Shown here: one piece after another, positions 26,670-35,083 of the stretch
Position numbering within the stretch: the first letter of the stretch is position 1
Layout: each line of letters opens with the position of its first letter
Assembly: GCF_041429775.1 (NCBI RefSeq)
Contig: NZ_CP163421.1
Coordinates: 2,691,001 to 2,755,000, forward strand
DNA length: 64,000 bases
Reading direction: 5' to 3'
From: Glycocaulis abyssi
GTDB taxonomy: Bacteria; Pseudomonadota; Alphaproteobacteria; Caulobacterales; Maricaulaceae
The notes under the pieces: model-generated
The model's database searches: none
What the model was told of the DNA's origin: nothing
Seen by the model: only the letters and a program-made list of their open reading frames with translations
Made by a program: the position numbers and the translations under genes

Positions 26670-27071
26670 GTGTTCAGCATTTTTCCGAAACTGAGCATTT
26701 CGATGATCATTTACGCCATAGTGGCGTTTACATTCGGCACCGACGCGATGGGGTCTCGGCTGTTCGAGATACCGATGATGTCCGGGGCCAATTGGGGCCT
26801 GACACCGGGCGATCTCATACTGATGCTTGCCCTGTTCTTCCTGTTCATCGAGATGGTGAAATCGTCCGACACCGGTACGGCGTCGATCATCAATCACGGC
26901 ATGTCCATGCTGGTGTTTGTTGCGGGGCTGGTGCTCTTCCTGCTCATCCCGCAGTTTGCATCATCCACCTTCTTCCTGCTGGTGCTGATGGCGCTGCTGG
27001 ATACGGTGGCCGGCTTTATCGTCACCATCGTCGCGGCGCGCCGTGACCTGGCGGTAGGCGGCGACGCCTGA
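26670..27071 (+). CDS. Conserved-looking four-helix membrane protein, function unknown
   Basis: About 133 residues from GTG 26670, which has AAGGAGGGG upstream. Four hydrophobic helices are visible: SMIIYAIVAFTFG, LILMLALFFLFIEMV, SMLVFVAGLVLFLLI and FFLLVLMALLDTVAGFIV. The short loops carry KSSDTGTASIINH. An in-frame ATG at 26574 with GAGGAG would add 32 polar residues and cannot be excluded. No family is recognised. The gene follows the GT2 gene by 130 bases and ends at a clear terminator. Confidence 0.7.
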   Translation: MFSIFPKLSISMIIYAIVAFTFGTDAMGSRLFEIPMMSGANWGLTPGDLILMLALFFLFIEMVKSSDTGTASIINHGMSMLVFVAGLVLFLLIPQFASSTFFLLVLMALLDTVAGFIVTIVAARRDLAVGGDA

Positions 27072-27097
27072 CACCTGACGGAACTACAAGCATGAAG

Positions 27098-27132
27098 GGC
27101 CGCTCCGGGCATGCCGGGGCGGCCTTTCCTTT
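27098..27132 (+). terminator. Rho-independent terminator
   Basis: An 11-bp stem from GGCCGCTCCGG (27098-27108), loop GCATG, CCGGGGCGGCC (27114-27124), followed by TTTCCTTTT. It ends the membrane-protein transcript. Confidence 0.75.
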
Positions 27133-27142
27133 TGACGGCCAG

Positions 27143-27220
27143 CTAGAGAAAAAGAAAAAAGACGCCCAGTGCCAGAACGCCGTCAGCGACACGCAAGGCG
27201 ACGGGCTGTGCGCGGCTCAT
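27143..27220 (-). CDS. Putative 25-residue hydrophobic peptide
   Basis: ATG 27220 overlaps the stop of the upstream 103-codon ORF as ATGA, the usual arrangement of translational coupling. The product begins MSRAQPVALRVADG and ends with the hydrophobic run VLALGVFFLFL. It could be a tiny membrane peptide. The overlap and hydrophobic end are the only evidence, so it may be spurious. Confidence 0.3.
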   Translation of the reverse strand: MSRAQPVALRVADGVLALGVFFLFL

Positions 27221-27528
27221 GCGCGCTGCTCCATGCGCGGAGCAGGCCGTGCTGGCGCGTCTGCCGCGCTGGCATAGCTCGCACGGTAGCGGCGGCGTTC
27301 GGTTTCGTCGGCGCGCAGCCCCCGGCGCTGCGATGTGTGCAGCACGGATACCCAGCCGCTACCCGCCAGAGCCACGGCCTGACCTGAAACCATGCGCGCG
27401 GAAGCCACCGCCGGGGCCGCCACCGGCGAGACCGCTTCCTGACGCGGCTGCGCCGCCCGTCCATCATTGCGGACAATGATGGCCGGAGGCGGATAGGCGC
27501 CGGATATGGGTGTGACGGGCTCGCTCAT
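27217..27528 (-). CDS. Hypothetical protein (103 aa), Ala/Arg/Pro-rich
   Basis: ATG 27528 opens a 103-residue protein beginning MSEPVTPISGAYPPPAIIVR and ending in a basic tail APRMEQRA. The middle, VASARMVSGQAVALAGSGWV, is mildly hydrophobic. No clear ribosome site is present and no family is recognised. A near-consensus CtrA-type site lies 53-68 bases before the start. Competing frames on both strands are open here, so coding status is uncertain; overlap with the following small ORF supports it. Confidence 0.42.
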   Translation of the reverse strand: MSEPVTPISGAYPPPAIIVRNDGRAAQPRQEAVSPVAAPAVASARMVSGQAVALAGSGWVSVLHTSQRRGLRADETERRRYRASYASAADAPARPAPRMEQRA

Positions 27529-27580
27529 GCGCAATGTCCGCGCAAGAACGGGGCCAGTTTTTACCCTTCATAAACCTTTG

Positions 27581-27596
27581 TAAACCGGGCCTTAAC
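27581..27596. promoter_or_regulatory. Possible CtrA-binding site
   Basis: TAAA-CCGGGCC-TTAAC differs by one base from the known CtrA consensus TTAA-N7-TTAAC. It lies in a 154-base gap between phaR (whose stop is at 27683) and the 103-residue ORF. A single near-match can occur by chance. Confidence 0.3.
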
Positions 27597-27682
27597 CCTC
27601 AAGGACAAGCCGGTTTGGCGCAGTTTGCGCGCGATGGCGGCGCGGGCATGTTCCTTAATGAAACACTAAGGCCCGCCGCGCC

Positions 27683-28273
27683 TTACCCGCCTGCCAGCTT
27701 GTCGAGCTTGGCGCGCATCGCCTCTAGTTCGTCGCGCAGGGCCTTGACGTTGTCATTCTTGTCTTTTGCTGCGGGCGTCGGCGCGCTGCTTCCGCTTTCC
27801 TGCTGCCCGGCGGCATTGAAGGGGCTGAACACTTTCATGGCCTGCTCGAACATGGCCATGTTGCGCCGCGTCTGCTCTTCGAGAAGGGCCATTGATCCGG
27901 CAGGCGAGCTCATCGCGCCGGTCATCTTTTCGCGCAGCTCGTCCTGCTGGCGCATCAGCCCTTCCATCGACATTTTCAGATAGCCGGGCACGAAAGCCTG
28001 CATGGAGTCGCCATAAAAGCCGATCAGCTGGCGCAGAAATTCAACGGGGAGGAGGTTGGCTCCCTTGGCCTCCTCCTCGAAGATGATCTGGGCCAGAACG
28101 CCGCGCGTCAGATCCTCTCCGGTCTTGGCATCGACGACCTCGAACTCGGCGTTTTCCTTTACCAGTTCGCGCAGATGGTCGAGCGTCACGTACCGGCTGG
28201 CGGACGTGTCATAGAGACGCCGGTTGGCGTATTTCTTGATAGTAATCTTGCCGGTCTTTGTGTTTGCACTCAC
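27683..28273 (-). CDS. phaR: Polyhydroxyalkanoate synthesis repressor PhaR
   Basis: A 196-residue regulator of PHB storage. The N-terminal PHB-accumulation DNA-binding domain is visible in ITIKKYANRRLYDTSASRYV and VTLDHLRELVKENAEFEVVD, followed by the second conserved block GVLAQIIFEEEAKGANLLPV. The C-terminus is a coiled coil (DNVKALRDELEAMRAKLDKLAGG). PhaR represses phasin and PHB genes and is titrated by PHB granules. GTG 28273 is chosen because GGGGGAGA lies seven bases upstream. It is divergent from phaB. Confidence 0.92.
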   Translation of the reverse strand: MSANTKTGKITIKKYANRRLYDTSASRYVTLDHLRELVKENAEFEVVDAKTGEDLTRGVLAQIIFEEEAKGANLLPVEFLRQLIGFYGDSMQAFVPGYLKMSMEGLMRQQDELREKMTGAMSSPAGSMALLEEQTRRNMAMFEQAMKVFSPFNAAGQQESGSSAPTPAAKDKNDNVKALRDELEAMRAKLDKLAGG

Positions 28274-28469
28274 GCTTTGTCTCCCCCTGGGTTTGTTGCA
28301 CCGCATCGTTTCCCGTGCGGTGTCAGATTTCTCGCGTGCACGCCCTCGACAACAGGCGGATTCGCGTTATGAAAGACCATTGCGCGGTCTGCTTCATGCT
28401 GCAAGTGTGCTGCGCTTTTGCTGCGCACAATAAACGGCTCCGATCAAGAGGGCTACAGGGAGGGATTTC

Positions 28470-29192
28470 ATGGCACGCACCGCTCTGGTGACGGGAGGAA
28501 CGCGGGGTATAGGCAAGGCCATCTGCCTGGCACTCAAGCAGGCCGGGTACACGGTGGCGGCCAATTATGCAGGCAATGACGCTGCCGCCGAGGCGTTCAG
28601 CAAGGAAACCGGCATTCCCGCGTATAAATGGTCGGTAGCCGACTATGAGGCGTGTGTAGCCGGTATTGGCCGGGTGGAGCTGGCTCATGGCCCGGTCGAC
28701 ATTCTGGTCAATAATGCGGGCATTACGCGCGATGCGCCCTTCCACAAGATGACGCCCCAGCAATGGCGCGAGGTTATCGAGACCAATCTCTCCGGCGTGT
28801 TCAACATGACCCATCCGGTCTGGAACGGGATGCGTGAGCGCGGCTTTGGCCGCATCATCACCATCTCGTCCATCAACGGCCAGAAAGGCCAGTTCGCGCA
28901 GGCCAATTACTCTGCGGCAAAAGCGGGCGATATCGGCTTTACAAAGGCGCTGGCCCAGGAGGGCGCGCGCAAGGGCATCACGGTGAACGCGATCTGCCCT
29001 GGCTATATCGCCACCGACATGGTCATGGCCGTGCCGGAAAAAGTGCGCGAGCAGATCATCGAAACAATCCCGGTCGGCCGGCTGGGCGAACCGGAGGAAA
29101 TTGCCCGGTGTGTGGCCTTTCTGGCGTCTGACGAGGCCGGCTTCATCACCGGCGCCACGCTGACGGCAAATGGCGGCCAGTATCTGGTCTGA
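28470..29192 (+). CDS. phaB: Acetoacetyl-CoA reductase
   Basis: A 240-residue short-chain dehydrogenase that reduces acetoacetyl-CoA to (R)-3-hydroxybutyryl-CoA with NADPH for PHB synthesis. TGGTRGIGKAI binds the cofactor, NNAGITRDAPFHKMTPQQW is characteristic of PhaB, and the catalytic Ser/Tyr/Lys appear in ISSINGQKGQFAQANYSAAK. It is divergent from phaR, the matching regulator, across a 196-base gap rich in TGCTGC-type repeats. phaA and phaC are not in the window. AGGGAGG lies six bases before ATG 28470. Confidence 0.93.
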   Translation: MARTALVTGGTRGIGKAICLALKQAGYTVAANYAGNDAAAEAFSKETGIPAYKWSVADYEACVAGIGRVELAHGPVDILVNNAGITRDAPFHKMTPQQWREVIETNLSGVFNMTHPVWNGMRERGFGRIITISSINGQKGQFAQANYSAAKAGDIGFTKALAQEGARKGITVNAICPGYIATDMVMAVPEKVREQIIETIPVGRLGEPEEIARCVAFLASDEAGFITGATLTANGGQYLV

Positions 29193-29281
29193 TCTGTTCG
29201 AATGCGCGGAAAAGTGCCTGTAAATTCCGAAAGGGGCCGTTTCGCCGCGAAACTGCCCCTTTTTGCGGCGAGATTGTCGCC

Positions 29282-30010
29282 ATGAGCAGGGGATATATCG
29301 CCCTTATGCTTGCTGCCGCCGGGGCTTGGGTGGTTTTGGCAAGCGACGGGCTTGGTCAGCAAAATCCGTTCTCGCGCCTTACGGGCCGGGATCAGCCGGT
29401 TGAAGCATCCGCAGTCTGGTACGAGCGGGCCGACCGGCGTGGCCGGCTTGTGCTTGACCGCTCTACGGTGCCCGCCCTGCTCTGGCAGGAAGGGACGCAG
29501 GAGGTTTATGCCGTCTACACCAATCGCGCTTCTGGTGGCGGCGAGGTGATGCTGACCGACACAGATCGGGCTTTGCTCCGCCTGTCCAATCTTGGCGGCG
29601 CGACCTTCTTTCCGCCCGATGCGCCTGACGGCGTGATCGTCGAACTGATCGGTCCGGCGCACACTCTGGTCGCGCCGCCCGTAAGCGCTACCGAACTGCA
29701 ACGTGCCGCGCGTGATCTGGCCGATTTCGTCACGCGGCTAAACCGCCATCAAGTGACAGTGGCCGTGCCTTCGCTTAGCCCGTCCGACAACGCGTATCTG
29801 GTGGATACGCTACGCCTGGCACAGCTGGGCGTGGAACGAGCCAACCGGCGCGCCTTGCGAGATCTGCAATCGGTCCGGGTCGTCACCGGGTCGCGCGCCC
29901 ACGCCGTGTACGCGGACGGAACGCTGGAGATTACCATTGCAACAGGGCGCGGCTATGCCGGGCGCCCCTCTTCGGAATTCATCCGCCGCGCGCTTGACCG
30001 GGGACGGTAG
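29282..30010 (+). CDS. Exported protein, possibly DUF4908 family
   Basis: A 242-residue protein with signal peptide (YIALMLAAAGAWVVLASDGLG) and no membrane helix afterwards. The mature protein includes SAVWYERADRRGRLVLDRS, LLRLSNLGGATFFPPDAPDG and EITIATGRGYAGRPSSEF. The pattern agrees with what I recall of the caulobacterial DUF4908 family, but I hold this loosely. It is probably periplasmic, and function is unknown. It follows phaB by 89 bases, and converges on the cupin gene. Confidence 0.72.
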   Translation: MSRGYIALMLAAAGAWVVLASDGLGQQNPFSRLTGRDQPVEASAVWYERADRRGRLVLDRSTVPALLWQEGTQEVYAVYTNRASGGGEVMLTDTDRALLRLSNLGGATFFPPDAPDGVIVELIGPAHTLVAPPVSATELQRAARDLADFVTRLNRHQVTVAVPSLSPSDNAYLVDTLRLAQLGVERANRRALRDLQSVRVVTGSRAHAVYADGTLEITIATGRGYAGRPSSEFIRRALDRGR

Positions 30011-30020
30011 AGCCCAGCGG

Positions 30021-30479
30021 TCACGGCGCGGCGTTGTGTTTGCCGGGCCGCCAGCCTTCTGCAGCCAGCTCAAAGCCTGAAAACTCAAATCCCGGTGCCA
30101 CAACACAGCTGACAAGCGTCCACGCGCCGAGGCTTTCTGCGGCCTGCCAGTGACCGGCAGGCACAACCGCTTGCGGGCGTTCACCGGCGCGTAAGTCAGC
30201 CCCCAGCCGCAGGCTGCTGGCGTTTACACCGTCGCCCGACATGGTCAGCACCAGCGGCGCTCCGGCATGCCAGAGCCAGACCTCGCTGGCATCCACCCGG
30301 TGCCAGGCGGAAACCTCGTCGGCTGCGAGAAGGAAATAGATCGCCGTGGCGTGCGCACGCCCCTGGGGGTTGGTGCCGTCGCGAAACGTTTCCGCGTACC
30401 AGCCGCCTTCGGGATGCTTCTGCATGGAGAGCATGCGAATGATTTCATTCGCGCCCAGATCGCCACTGATCGACTTCAT
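30021..30479 (-). CDS. DUF985 cupin-fold protein
   Basis: A 152-residue cupin. The family motifs are MQKHPEGGWYAETFRD, ATAIYFLLAADEVSAWHRVD, EVWLWHAGAPLVLTM and VVPAGHWQAAES; the conserved His and Glu residues could bind a metal. A C-terminal GFEFSGFELA is also typical. The biochemical role of DUF985 proteins is unsettled; some relate to sugar epimerase-like cupins. The start overlaps the gloB stop by one base, so both are one operon. Confidence 0.85.
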   Translation of the reverse strand: MKSISGDLGANEIIRMLSMQKHPEGGWYAETFRDGTNPQGRAHATAIYFLLAADEVSAWHRVDASEVWLWHAGAPLVLTMSGDGVNASSLRLGADLRAGERPQAVVPAGHWQAAESLGAWTLVSCVVAPGFEFSGFELAAEGWRPGKHNAAP

Positions 30480-31243
30480 CAGAACCGGTCCTTTGCGCTG
30501 CGCACGGCCGCATAGATGTCCGCGTCACTGGCACTTTCGAGATCCAGATGGCGGCGCAGAACCGGATCACCCCAGCGCAGGAACGGGTTTGTCTCTTTCT
30601 CGCGGCCCAGCGGGAACGGGACGGTGGCCTTGCCTGCCTTGCGTGTGGCCTGCACCTCCGCGGCGTAGGACTGAAGCGCTGCATTGTCTGGATCGATGCT
30701 CAGGGCAAAGCGGGCATTGGCGGCTGTGTATTCATGGGCGCAATAGACAATTGTGTCGTCCGGCAGCGCGCGCAGCCGCGCCAGACCGGCCTGCGCCTGC
30801 TGCGGCGTGCCTTCAAACAGGCGCCCGCAGCCCAGCGCAAAAAGCGCATCCCCGCTAAACAGTACGCGCTCGCTTTCAAACCAGTAGGCGATATGACCCA
30901 GCGTATGCCCGCCTGTATCGATCACTTCGGCCTGCAGCGCGCCAAGACGGACAAGATCGCCCGGTGAAACGGGCGTATCGACATGACCGATCTTGTCTAC
31001 CTCTGCGGCCGGCGCGGTGATGCGGGCACCGAAATGCTGCGCAATATCGGCATTGCCGCCGGCATGGTCCCAGTGGTGGTGAGTGTTCCAGATTTCATGG
31101 ATCTGCCAGCCTGCGCGCCCTGCCTCTTCAGTCAGCGCCTTGGCGTCTGGCGTGTCGATACTGGCGGTCTGCCCGGTTTTGCTGCACCGGATCAGGAAGC
31201 CGTAATTGTCCTCAAGGCAGGCAATCTGGCGGATTTCGAGCAT
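30479..31243 (-). CDS. gloB: Hydroxyacylglutathione hydrolase (glyoxalase II)
   Basis: A 254-residue metallo-beta-lactamase-fold thiolesterase that releases D-lactate and glutathione from S-lactoylglutathione in methylglyoxal detoxification. The metal motif is NTHHHWDHAGGN. Further ligands are in DTGGHTLGHIAYW and YCAHEYTAANARFAL. A glyoxalase-type C-terminal helix domain contains ETNPFLRWGDP. Length is typical. It is divergent from a methyltransferase gene and overlaps the cupin gene at its end. Confidence 0.93.
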   Translation of the reverse strand: MLEIRQIACLEDNYGFLIRCSKTGQTASIDTPDAKALTEEAGRAGWQIHEIWNTHHHWDHAGGNADIAQHFGARITAPAAEVDKIGHVDTPVSPGDLVRLGALQAEVIDTGGHTLGHIAYWFESERVLFSGDALFALGCGRLFEGTPQQAQAGLARLRALPDDTIVYCAHEYTAANARFALSIDPDNAALQSYAAEVQATRKAGKATVPFPLGREKETNPFLRWGDPVLRRHLDLESASDADIYAAVRSAKDRF

Positions 31244-31353
31244 GATATGGCTTCCCTGGCTGCGCAGCGCTTACGCCCTGTCTTACACAATTGCGCTGCC
31301 CAACCTATCATCCTGAAACTCCGGGGCGAGCCCGTACCGGCATCAGGAGCGTC

Positions 31354-32133
31354 ATGCGTACCGAAGCGATCGAGATTGACAGGTTTTACCGGTCCCAGAG
31401 AGGCGAAGCGGCCCGCACCATGGTGCACCGGCGCCTGCAGGCGCTGTGGCCAGAGGTCAAGGGCCTCGACATGCTCGGCTACGGCTTTGCCGGGCCGTAT
31501 CTGGAACCGTTCCGCGAGAAGGCTCGCCGCGCCGTCGCCTTCATGCCGTCCGCACAGGGCGCTATTGCCTGGCCAGACCGTCATGGCGAGCGGTGCGCCT
31601 CGGTACTGGGCGAAGAAACGCGCCTGCCCTTTGCCGAAGCCATGTTCGACCGGATCGTGGCCGTTCACACGCTGGAAGAGGCTGATGATCTCCAGCGCCT
31701 GCTGCGCGAGCTCTGGCGTGTGCTGGCACCTGAAGGACGCCTCGTCATCGTGGCGGCCCACCGCGCGGGCGCATGGGCGCGTGTGGATGCGACGCCTTTC
31801 GGTCATGGCCGGCCTTTTTCGCGCGGCCAGCTCACCCGGCTTCTGACTGGCGCGCTGTTTGAACCCATAGCCTGGGCCAGAGCGCTCTACGCACCGCCCT
31901 GGAACATGTTCTGCGGCCCGCGCCTGTCTGGCCTGTTTGAGTCAGCTGGTGAGCGCTTCTGGCCGGGATTTGGCGGGTTGATACTGGTTGAGGCGGTCAA
32001 GCATGTCGGCGCGATCCGTCCCACCGGGGCGGCCGTGCCGGTGCGGCGCAAGGCCCTTGATGCTGCGCCCGGTGCTGCGCTATCCCCGCCCGAACCCAGC
32101 CGCACCCTTACCGCGAAGGACAAGAGCCAATGA
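31354..32133 (+). CDS. Class I SAM-dependent methyltransferase
   Basis: A 259-residue protein beginning MRTEAIEIDRFYRSQRGEAA. It has the SAM-binding start VKGLDMLGYGFAGPYLEPF and the motif MFDRIVAVHTLEEADDLQRL followed by LLRELWRVLAPEGRLVIVA, the standard post-I and motif III region. The C-terminus is a variable substrate cap. The acceptor is unknown. ATG 31354 has CAGGAG. Its stop overlaps the hisC start (ATGA), a pairing that recurs in alphaproteobacteria. Confidence 0.85.
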   Translation: MRTEAIEIDRFYRSQRGEAARTMVHRRLQALWPEVKGLDMLGYGFAGPYLEPFREKARRAVAFMPSAQGAIAWPDRHGERCASVLGEETRLPFAEAMFDRIVAVHTLEEADDLQRLLRELWRVLAPEGRLVIVAAHRAGAWARVDATPFGHGRPFSRGQLTRLLTGALFEPIAWARALYAPPWNMFCGPRLSGLFESAGERFWPGFGGLILVEAVKHVGAIRPTGAAVPVRRKALDAAPGAALSPPEPSRTLTAKDKSQ

Positions 32134-33221
32134 TCCCTGATCCCCGTCCGGGCATTCTCGACATCAAGCCCTACAAGCCCGGTCTTCCTGCACCGGCCGG
32201 GGCGGTGAAGCTGTCCTCGAACGAGAACCCGCTCGGGTGCAGCGAGAAAGCGGCGAAGGCATTTGCCGGTTCAGCCGCGAAGCTGCATGTCTACCCGGAT
32301 GGCAGCGTCGCGCGCCTGCGCGAAGCTATCGGCAAGGCCGAAGGCATTGATCCGGCGCGGATCGTATGCGGTGCGGGCTCAGACGAGATATTGCAGCTGA
32401 TCGGACGGGCCTGGCTTGGCGCCGATGATATAGTCCTGCAAAGCCAGTACGGCTTTCTGGTCTATCGTCTGGTGGCCATGCAGAGCGGCGCCAGCATTGT
32501 CAGCGCCCCGGAGCGTGGCCACCGCACCGATATCGATGCCATGCTGGCGGCCGCCAGAGAGCACTCGCCGCGCGTGGTGTTTCTGGCCAATCCCAACAAT
32601 CCGACGGGCACCTGGGTGCCACGTGACGACATTATCCGGCTACGCGAAGGGCTGGCGGCTGACTGCCTTCTGGTGCTGGACGCGGCGTATGGCGAATTTG
32701 TCGATGATCCGGCCTTTGAGTCCGGCATGGATCTGGTGGACCAGTATGACAACATCGTCGTCACGCGCACCTTCTCCAAGATTCACGGGCTGGCGGGGCT
32801 GCGTCTCGGCTGGGCCTATGCCCGCGAGGAGATAATCGGTATCCTCAATCGGGTGCGTGGCCCGTTCAATGTCAGCGTGCCAGCGGTCGAGGCGGGTATC
32901 GAAGCCATTGCCGACACTGCTTTCATCACGCGCTCGAAAGAACACAATGCGCGCTGGGTGGATTATCTGACGCAGCATTTGCGCGGCGCGGGCCTTGAGG
33001 TCACGCCGTCGGTCTGCAATTTCGTGCTGGTGCACTTCCCGCAGGCACTGGGCAAGACCGCCGATGATGCGGACCGCTTCCTGACCTCAAAGGGTCTGAT
33101 TGTGCGCGATGTGAAGCCCTACGGCCTACCCGATGCCTTGCGCATCTCCATTGGCCTTGATGATGACAATCGGCGCGTCGCAGAGGCGCTGGCCGAGTTC
33201 ATGGGTCAGCCTATTCGCTAG
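32130..33221 (+). CDS. hisC: Histidinol-phosphate aminotransferase
   Basis: A 363-residue fold-type I PLP enzyme. SSNENPLGCSEKA opens the substrate site, GAGSDEILQLIGRAWL binds PLP phosphate, FLANPNNPTGTWVP and LDAAYGEFV carry the Asn and Asp/Tyr, and the PLP lysine is in TFSKIHGLAGLRLGW. It converts histidinol phosphate to imidazole-acetol phosphate in histidine synthesis; alphaproteobacterial HisC copies at this locus often also act on aromatic keto acids. Its last 11 bases overlap the convergent DUF2125 gene. Confidence 0.92.
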   Translation: MIPDPRPGILDIKPYKPGLPAPAGAVKLSSNENPLGCSEKAAKAFAGSAAKLHVYPDGSVARLREAIGKAEGIDPARIVCGAGSDEILQLIGRAWLGADDIVLQSQYGFLVYRLVAMQSGASIVSAPERGHRTDIDAMLAAAREHSPRVVFLANPNNPTGTWVPRDDIIRLREGLAADCLLVLDAAYGEFVDDPAFESGMDLVDQYDNIVVTRTFSKIHGLAGLRLGWAYAREEIIGILNRVRGPFNVSVPAVEAGIEAIADTAFITRSKEHNARWVDYLTQHLRGAGLEVTPSVCNFVLVHFPQALGKTADDADRFLTSKGLIVRDVKPYGLPDALRISIGLDDDNRRVAEALAEFMGQPIR

Positions 33222-34311
33222 CGTCTTCCGCGTCTGGCAGTTCGGGCATGATCGGCAGCTGGCCGGTCAGCGGGCCTGCCTCGCCTATGCGCACAGGGCC
33301 GAGGAATATACCGCCCTGCTGGAACCGGAATGGCAGGGCCACGCCTTCATCCCGGCGCGGCGCCATCATCAGGGCCAGACGCAGTGCCTCGCCATCGCTG
33401 GGGCTTGCCACGCCGCCTGCCACAAGCGCGGCAACAAGGCTTTCCGGCTCTGCTACGAGGACTGACAGGCGGCCCTCAGGGCGCAGCAGGGCGTCAACGC
33501 CCATAGTGCCTTCACCGCTCAGGCGCGCATGACCCCAGTGCAGCGCCGCCATCGCAATCTCGGCCCGGCCGCCGCTATCGCTCCAGCTGGCCAGATTGGC
33601 GTCGGCGGCCAGCGCGCTCCAGTGTGAAAGCGTGGTGTCGGTACGCATCAGTTCAATGCGGCGGCCAAACGCGCTGACCGTGCGTTCGTCAAGCTGGTCC
33701 GGACCCAGTTCCAGACCGCGCACCTCAAGACGGATGCGCATCTGGTCGTCTTCCACCAGCTCGCTGGACAGGACCAGCTGGTCCAGCGCCTCGACCAGAA
33801 CCTCTCCGCTCTCGCGGGCGATCAGGCGAAACTCCTCCAGCTCTGCGCCCGCGCGCACAGTACCCGCCCGGCCCGAGGCCAGGCTGATGCGCGCGCGTGA
33901 CGCGGTTGCCAGAAGCGCGCTGGTGTCCTCATCGCCTTGAAGATCCAGCTCTGCGGGGCTGGCGAACGCGACAATCCAGTGGGAGATATTATAAGGCAGG
34001 GCGCTCGCCGAGAGTTGCGGCATGGCCATGCGCCAGCCACCATCCTCTGGCGGTGCGATGATTTCCGGAGCTCGCGCCGTTACCGTGAATCGGAACGGAA
34101 ACCCGCTTACCGATAGCTGGTCGAGCGAAATGACATAGCCCTCGCTCTCACGCTCCTCCACCCAGCTGTCTGCCGTCTTGCGGATCTCGCCCGACATCCA
34201 AAGCCAGTAACCGCCATAAGCGGCCAGAAGAATGCCGAACGCCGCAAAGGGCAGGATCAGGCTGAGGCGGGAGCGGCGCGCAGGCTCAGGGGTGCTGAAA
34301 TCACGGATCAT
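33211..34311 (-). CDS. DUF2125 family envelope protein
   Basis: A 366-residue protein with one N-terminal membrane helix (LILPFAAFGILLAAYGGYWLW) and a large periplasmic part. The DUF2125 core includes VISLDQLSVSGFPFRFTVTA and SALPYNISHWIVAF, rich in beta strands like the AsmA/DUF945-type families. Function is unknown. Its start overlaps the stop of plsC (ATGA), so the two are co-translated. Family and neighbours suggest an envelope lipid role, which is inference. Confidence 0.85.
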   Translation of the reverse strand: MIRDFSTPEPARRSRLSLILPFAAFGILLAAYGGYWLWMSGEIRKTADSWVEERESEGYVISLDQLSVSGFPFRFTVTARAPEIIAPPEDGGWRMAMPQLSASALPYNISHWIVAFASPAELDLQGDEDTSALLATASRARISLASGRAGTVRAGAELEEFRLIARESGEVLVEALDQLVLSSELVEDDQMRIRLEVRGLELGPDQLDERTVSAFGRRIELMRTDTTLSHWSALAADANLASWSDSGGRAEIAMAALHWGHARLSGEGTMGVDALLRPEGRLSVLVAEPESLVAALVAGGVASPSDGEALRLALMMAPRRDEGVALPFRFQQGGIFLGPVRIGEAGPLTGQLPIMPELPDAEDASE

Positions 34312-35036
34312 GCAGAAGCGTTTCCTTGCGGGGATTCTAGCAAAGCGGCCGAGGCGGTCTCGATGCGCGTCTCAAGCTCTTCCATGAACCGGGCGCGCGG
34401 CAAGCCCGCCGGTATGGGTGGCAGAAACTCGATAATGATGGTGCCGGGCCTGCGTACAAAGCCTGATGGGGGCCAGTAAAGCCCCGAATTGAGCGCAACC
34501 GGCACGCAAGGCACCTCCATCGCGCCATAAAGCCCGGCCACGCCTGGCTTATAGCTCTCCGGCGCGCCCGGCTGGACGCGCGTGCCTTGCGGAAAGATCA
34601 CGATCTGGCGGCCTTCATGCGCGCGTTCGCGCGCGGCGCGCAGCATGGCTTTTAGCGCGCTGGCACCGGCCGAGCGGTCTACCGCCACGTTTTTCAGCTT
34701 CATCGCGTACCAGCCAAAGAAGGGCAGGTATTTGAGCTCTTTTTTCAGGATGATAGCCGGGTCAGGCAGTATGTGCCAGAAGGCCAGCGTCTCGAACATG
34801 GACTGGTGTTTGGAGGCAATCAGAGCCGGGCCGGACGGGATGTGCTCAGCTCCACGCACCTCGAAACGAATGCCGCACAGCACCCGCAAACCGCCAAAGA
34901 CCAGCCAGCGATAGACGGCAAAACACCCGCGCGCCCAGCTGCGCGGCCCCAGAAGCAGGGGCGAGCACACAAGGCCCATCACCGCCATCAGGCCGTACAT
35001 CCAGACCGTGAAAATTGCTGAACCGATGACGTGCAC
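34308..35036 (-). CDS. plsC: 1-acyl-sn-glycerol-3-phosphate acyltransferase
   Basis: A 242-residue membrane-bound acyltransferase that makes phosphatidic acid from lysophosphatidic acid. The acyltransferase block HX4D appears as KHQSMFETLAF, with Glu in place of Asp as in many alphaproteobacterial homologues. The second motif is FPQGTRVQPGAPESYKPGVA and the third is VPCVPVALNSG. Two N-terminal helices anchor it. Start is GTG 35036. It is followed with overlap by DUF2125 and preceded by a YdcF-like gene, so the group likely forms one operon. Confidence 0.92.
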   Translation of the reverse strand: MHVIGSAIFTVWMYGLMAVMGLVCSPLLLGPRSWARGCFAVYRWLVFGGLRVLCGIRFEVRGAEHIPSGPALIASKHQSMFETLAFWHILPDPAIILKKELKYLPFFGWYAMKLKNVAVDRSAGASALKAMLRAARERAHEGRQIVIFPQGTRVQPGAPESYKPGVAGLYGAMEVPCVPVALNSGLYWPPSGFVRRPGTIIIEFLPPIPAGLPRARFMEELETRIETASAALLESPQGNASA

Positions 35037-35083
35037 GCCGGACCTGTCCTGAGTGTTTGCCGCTGGGCGGGTTTTACGGGCTG

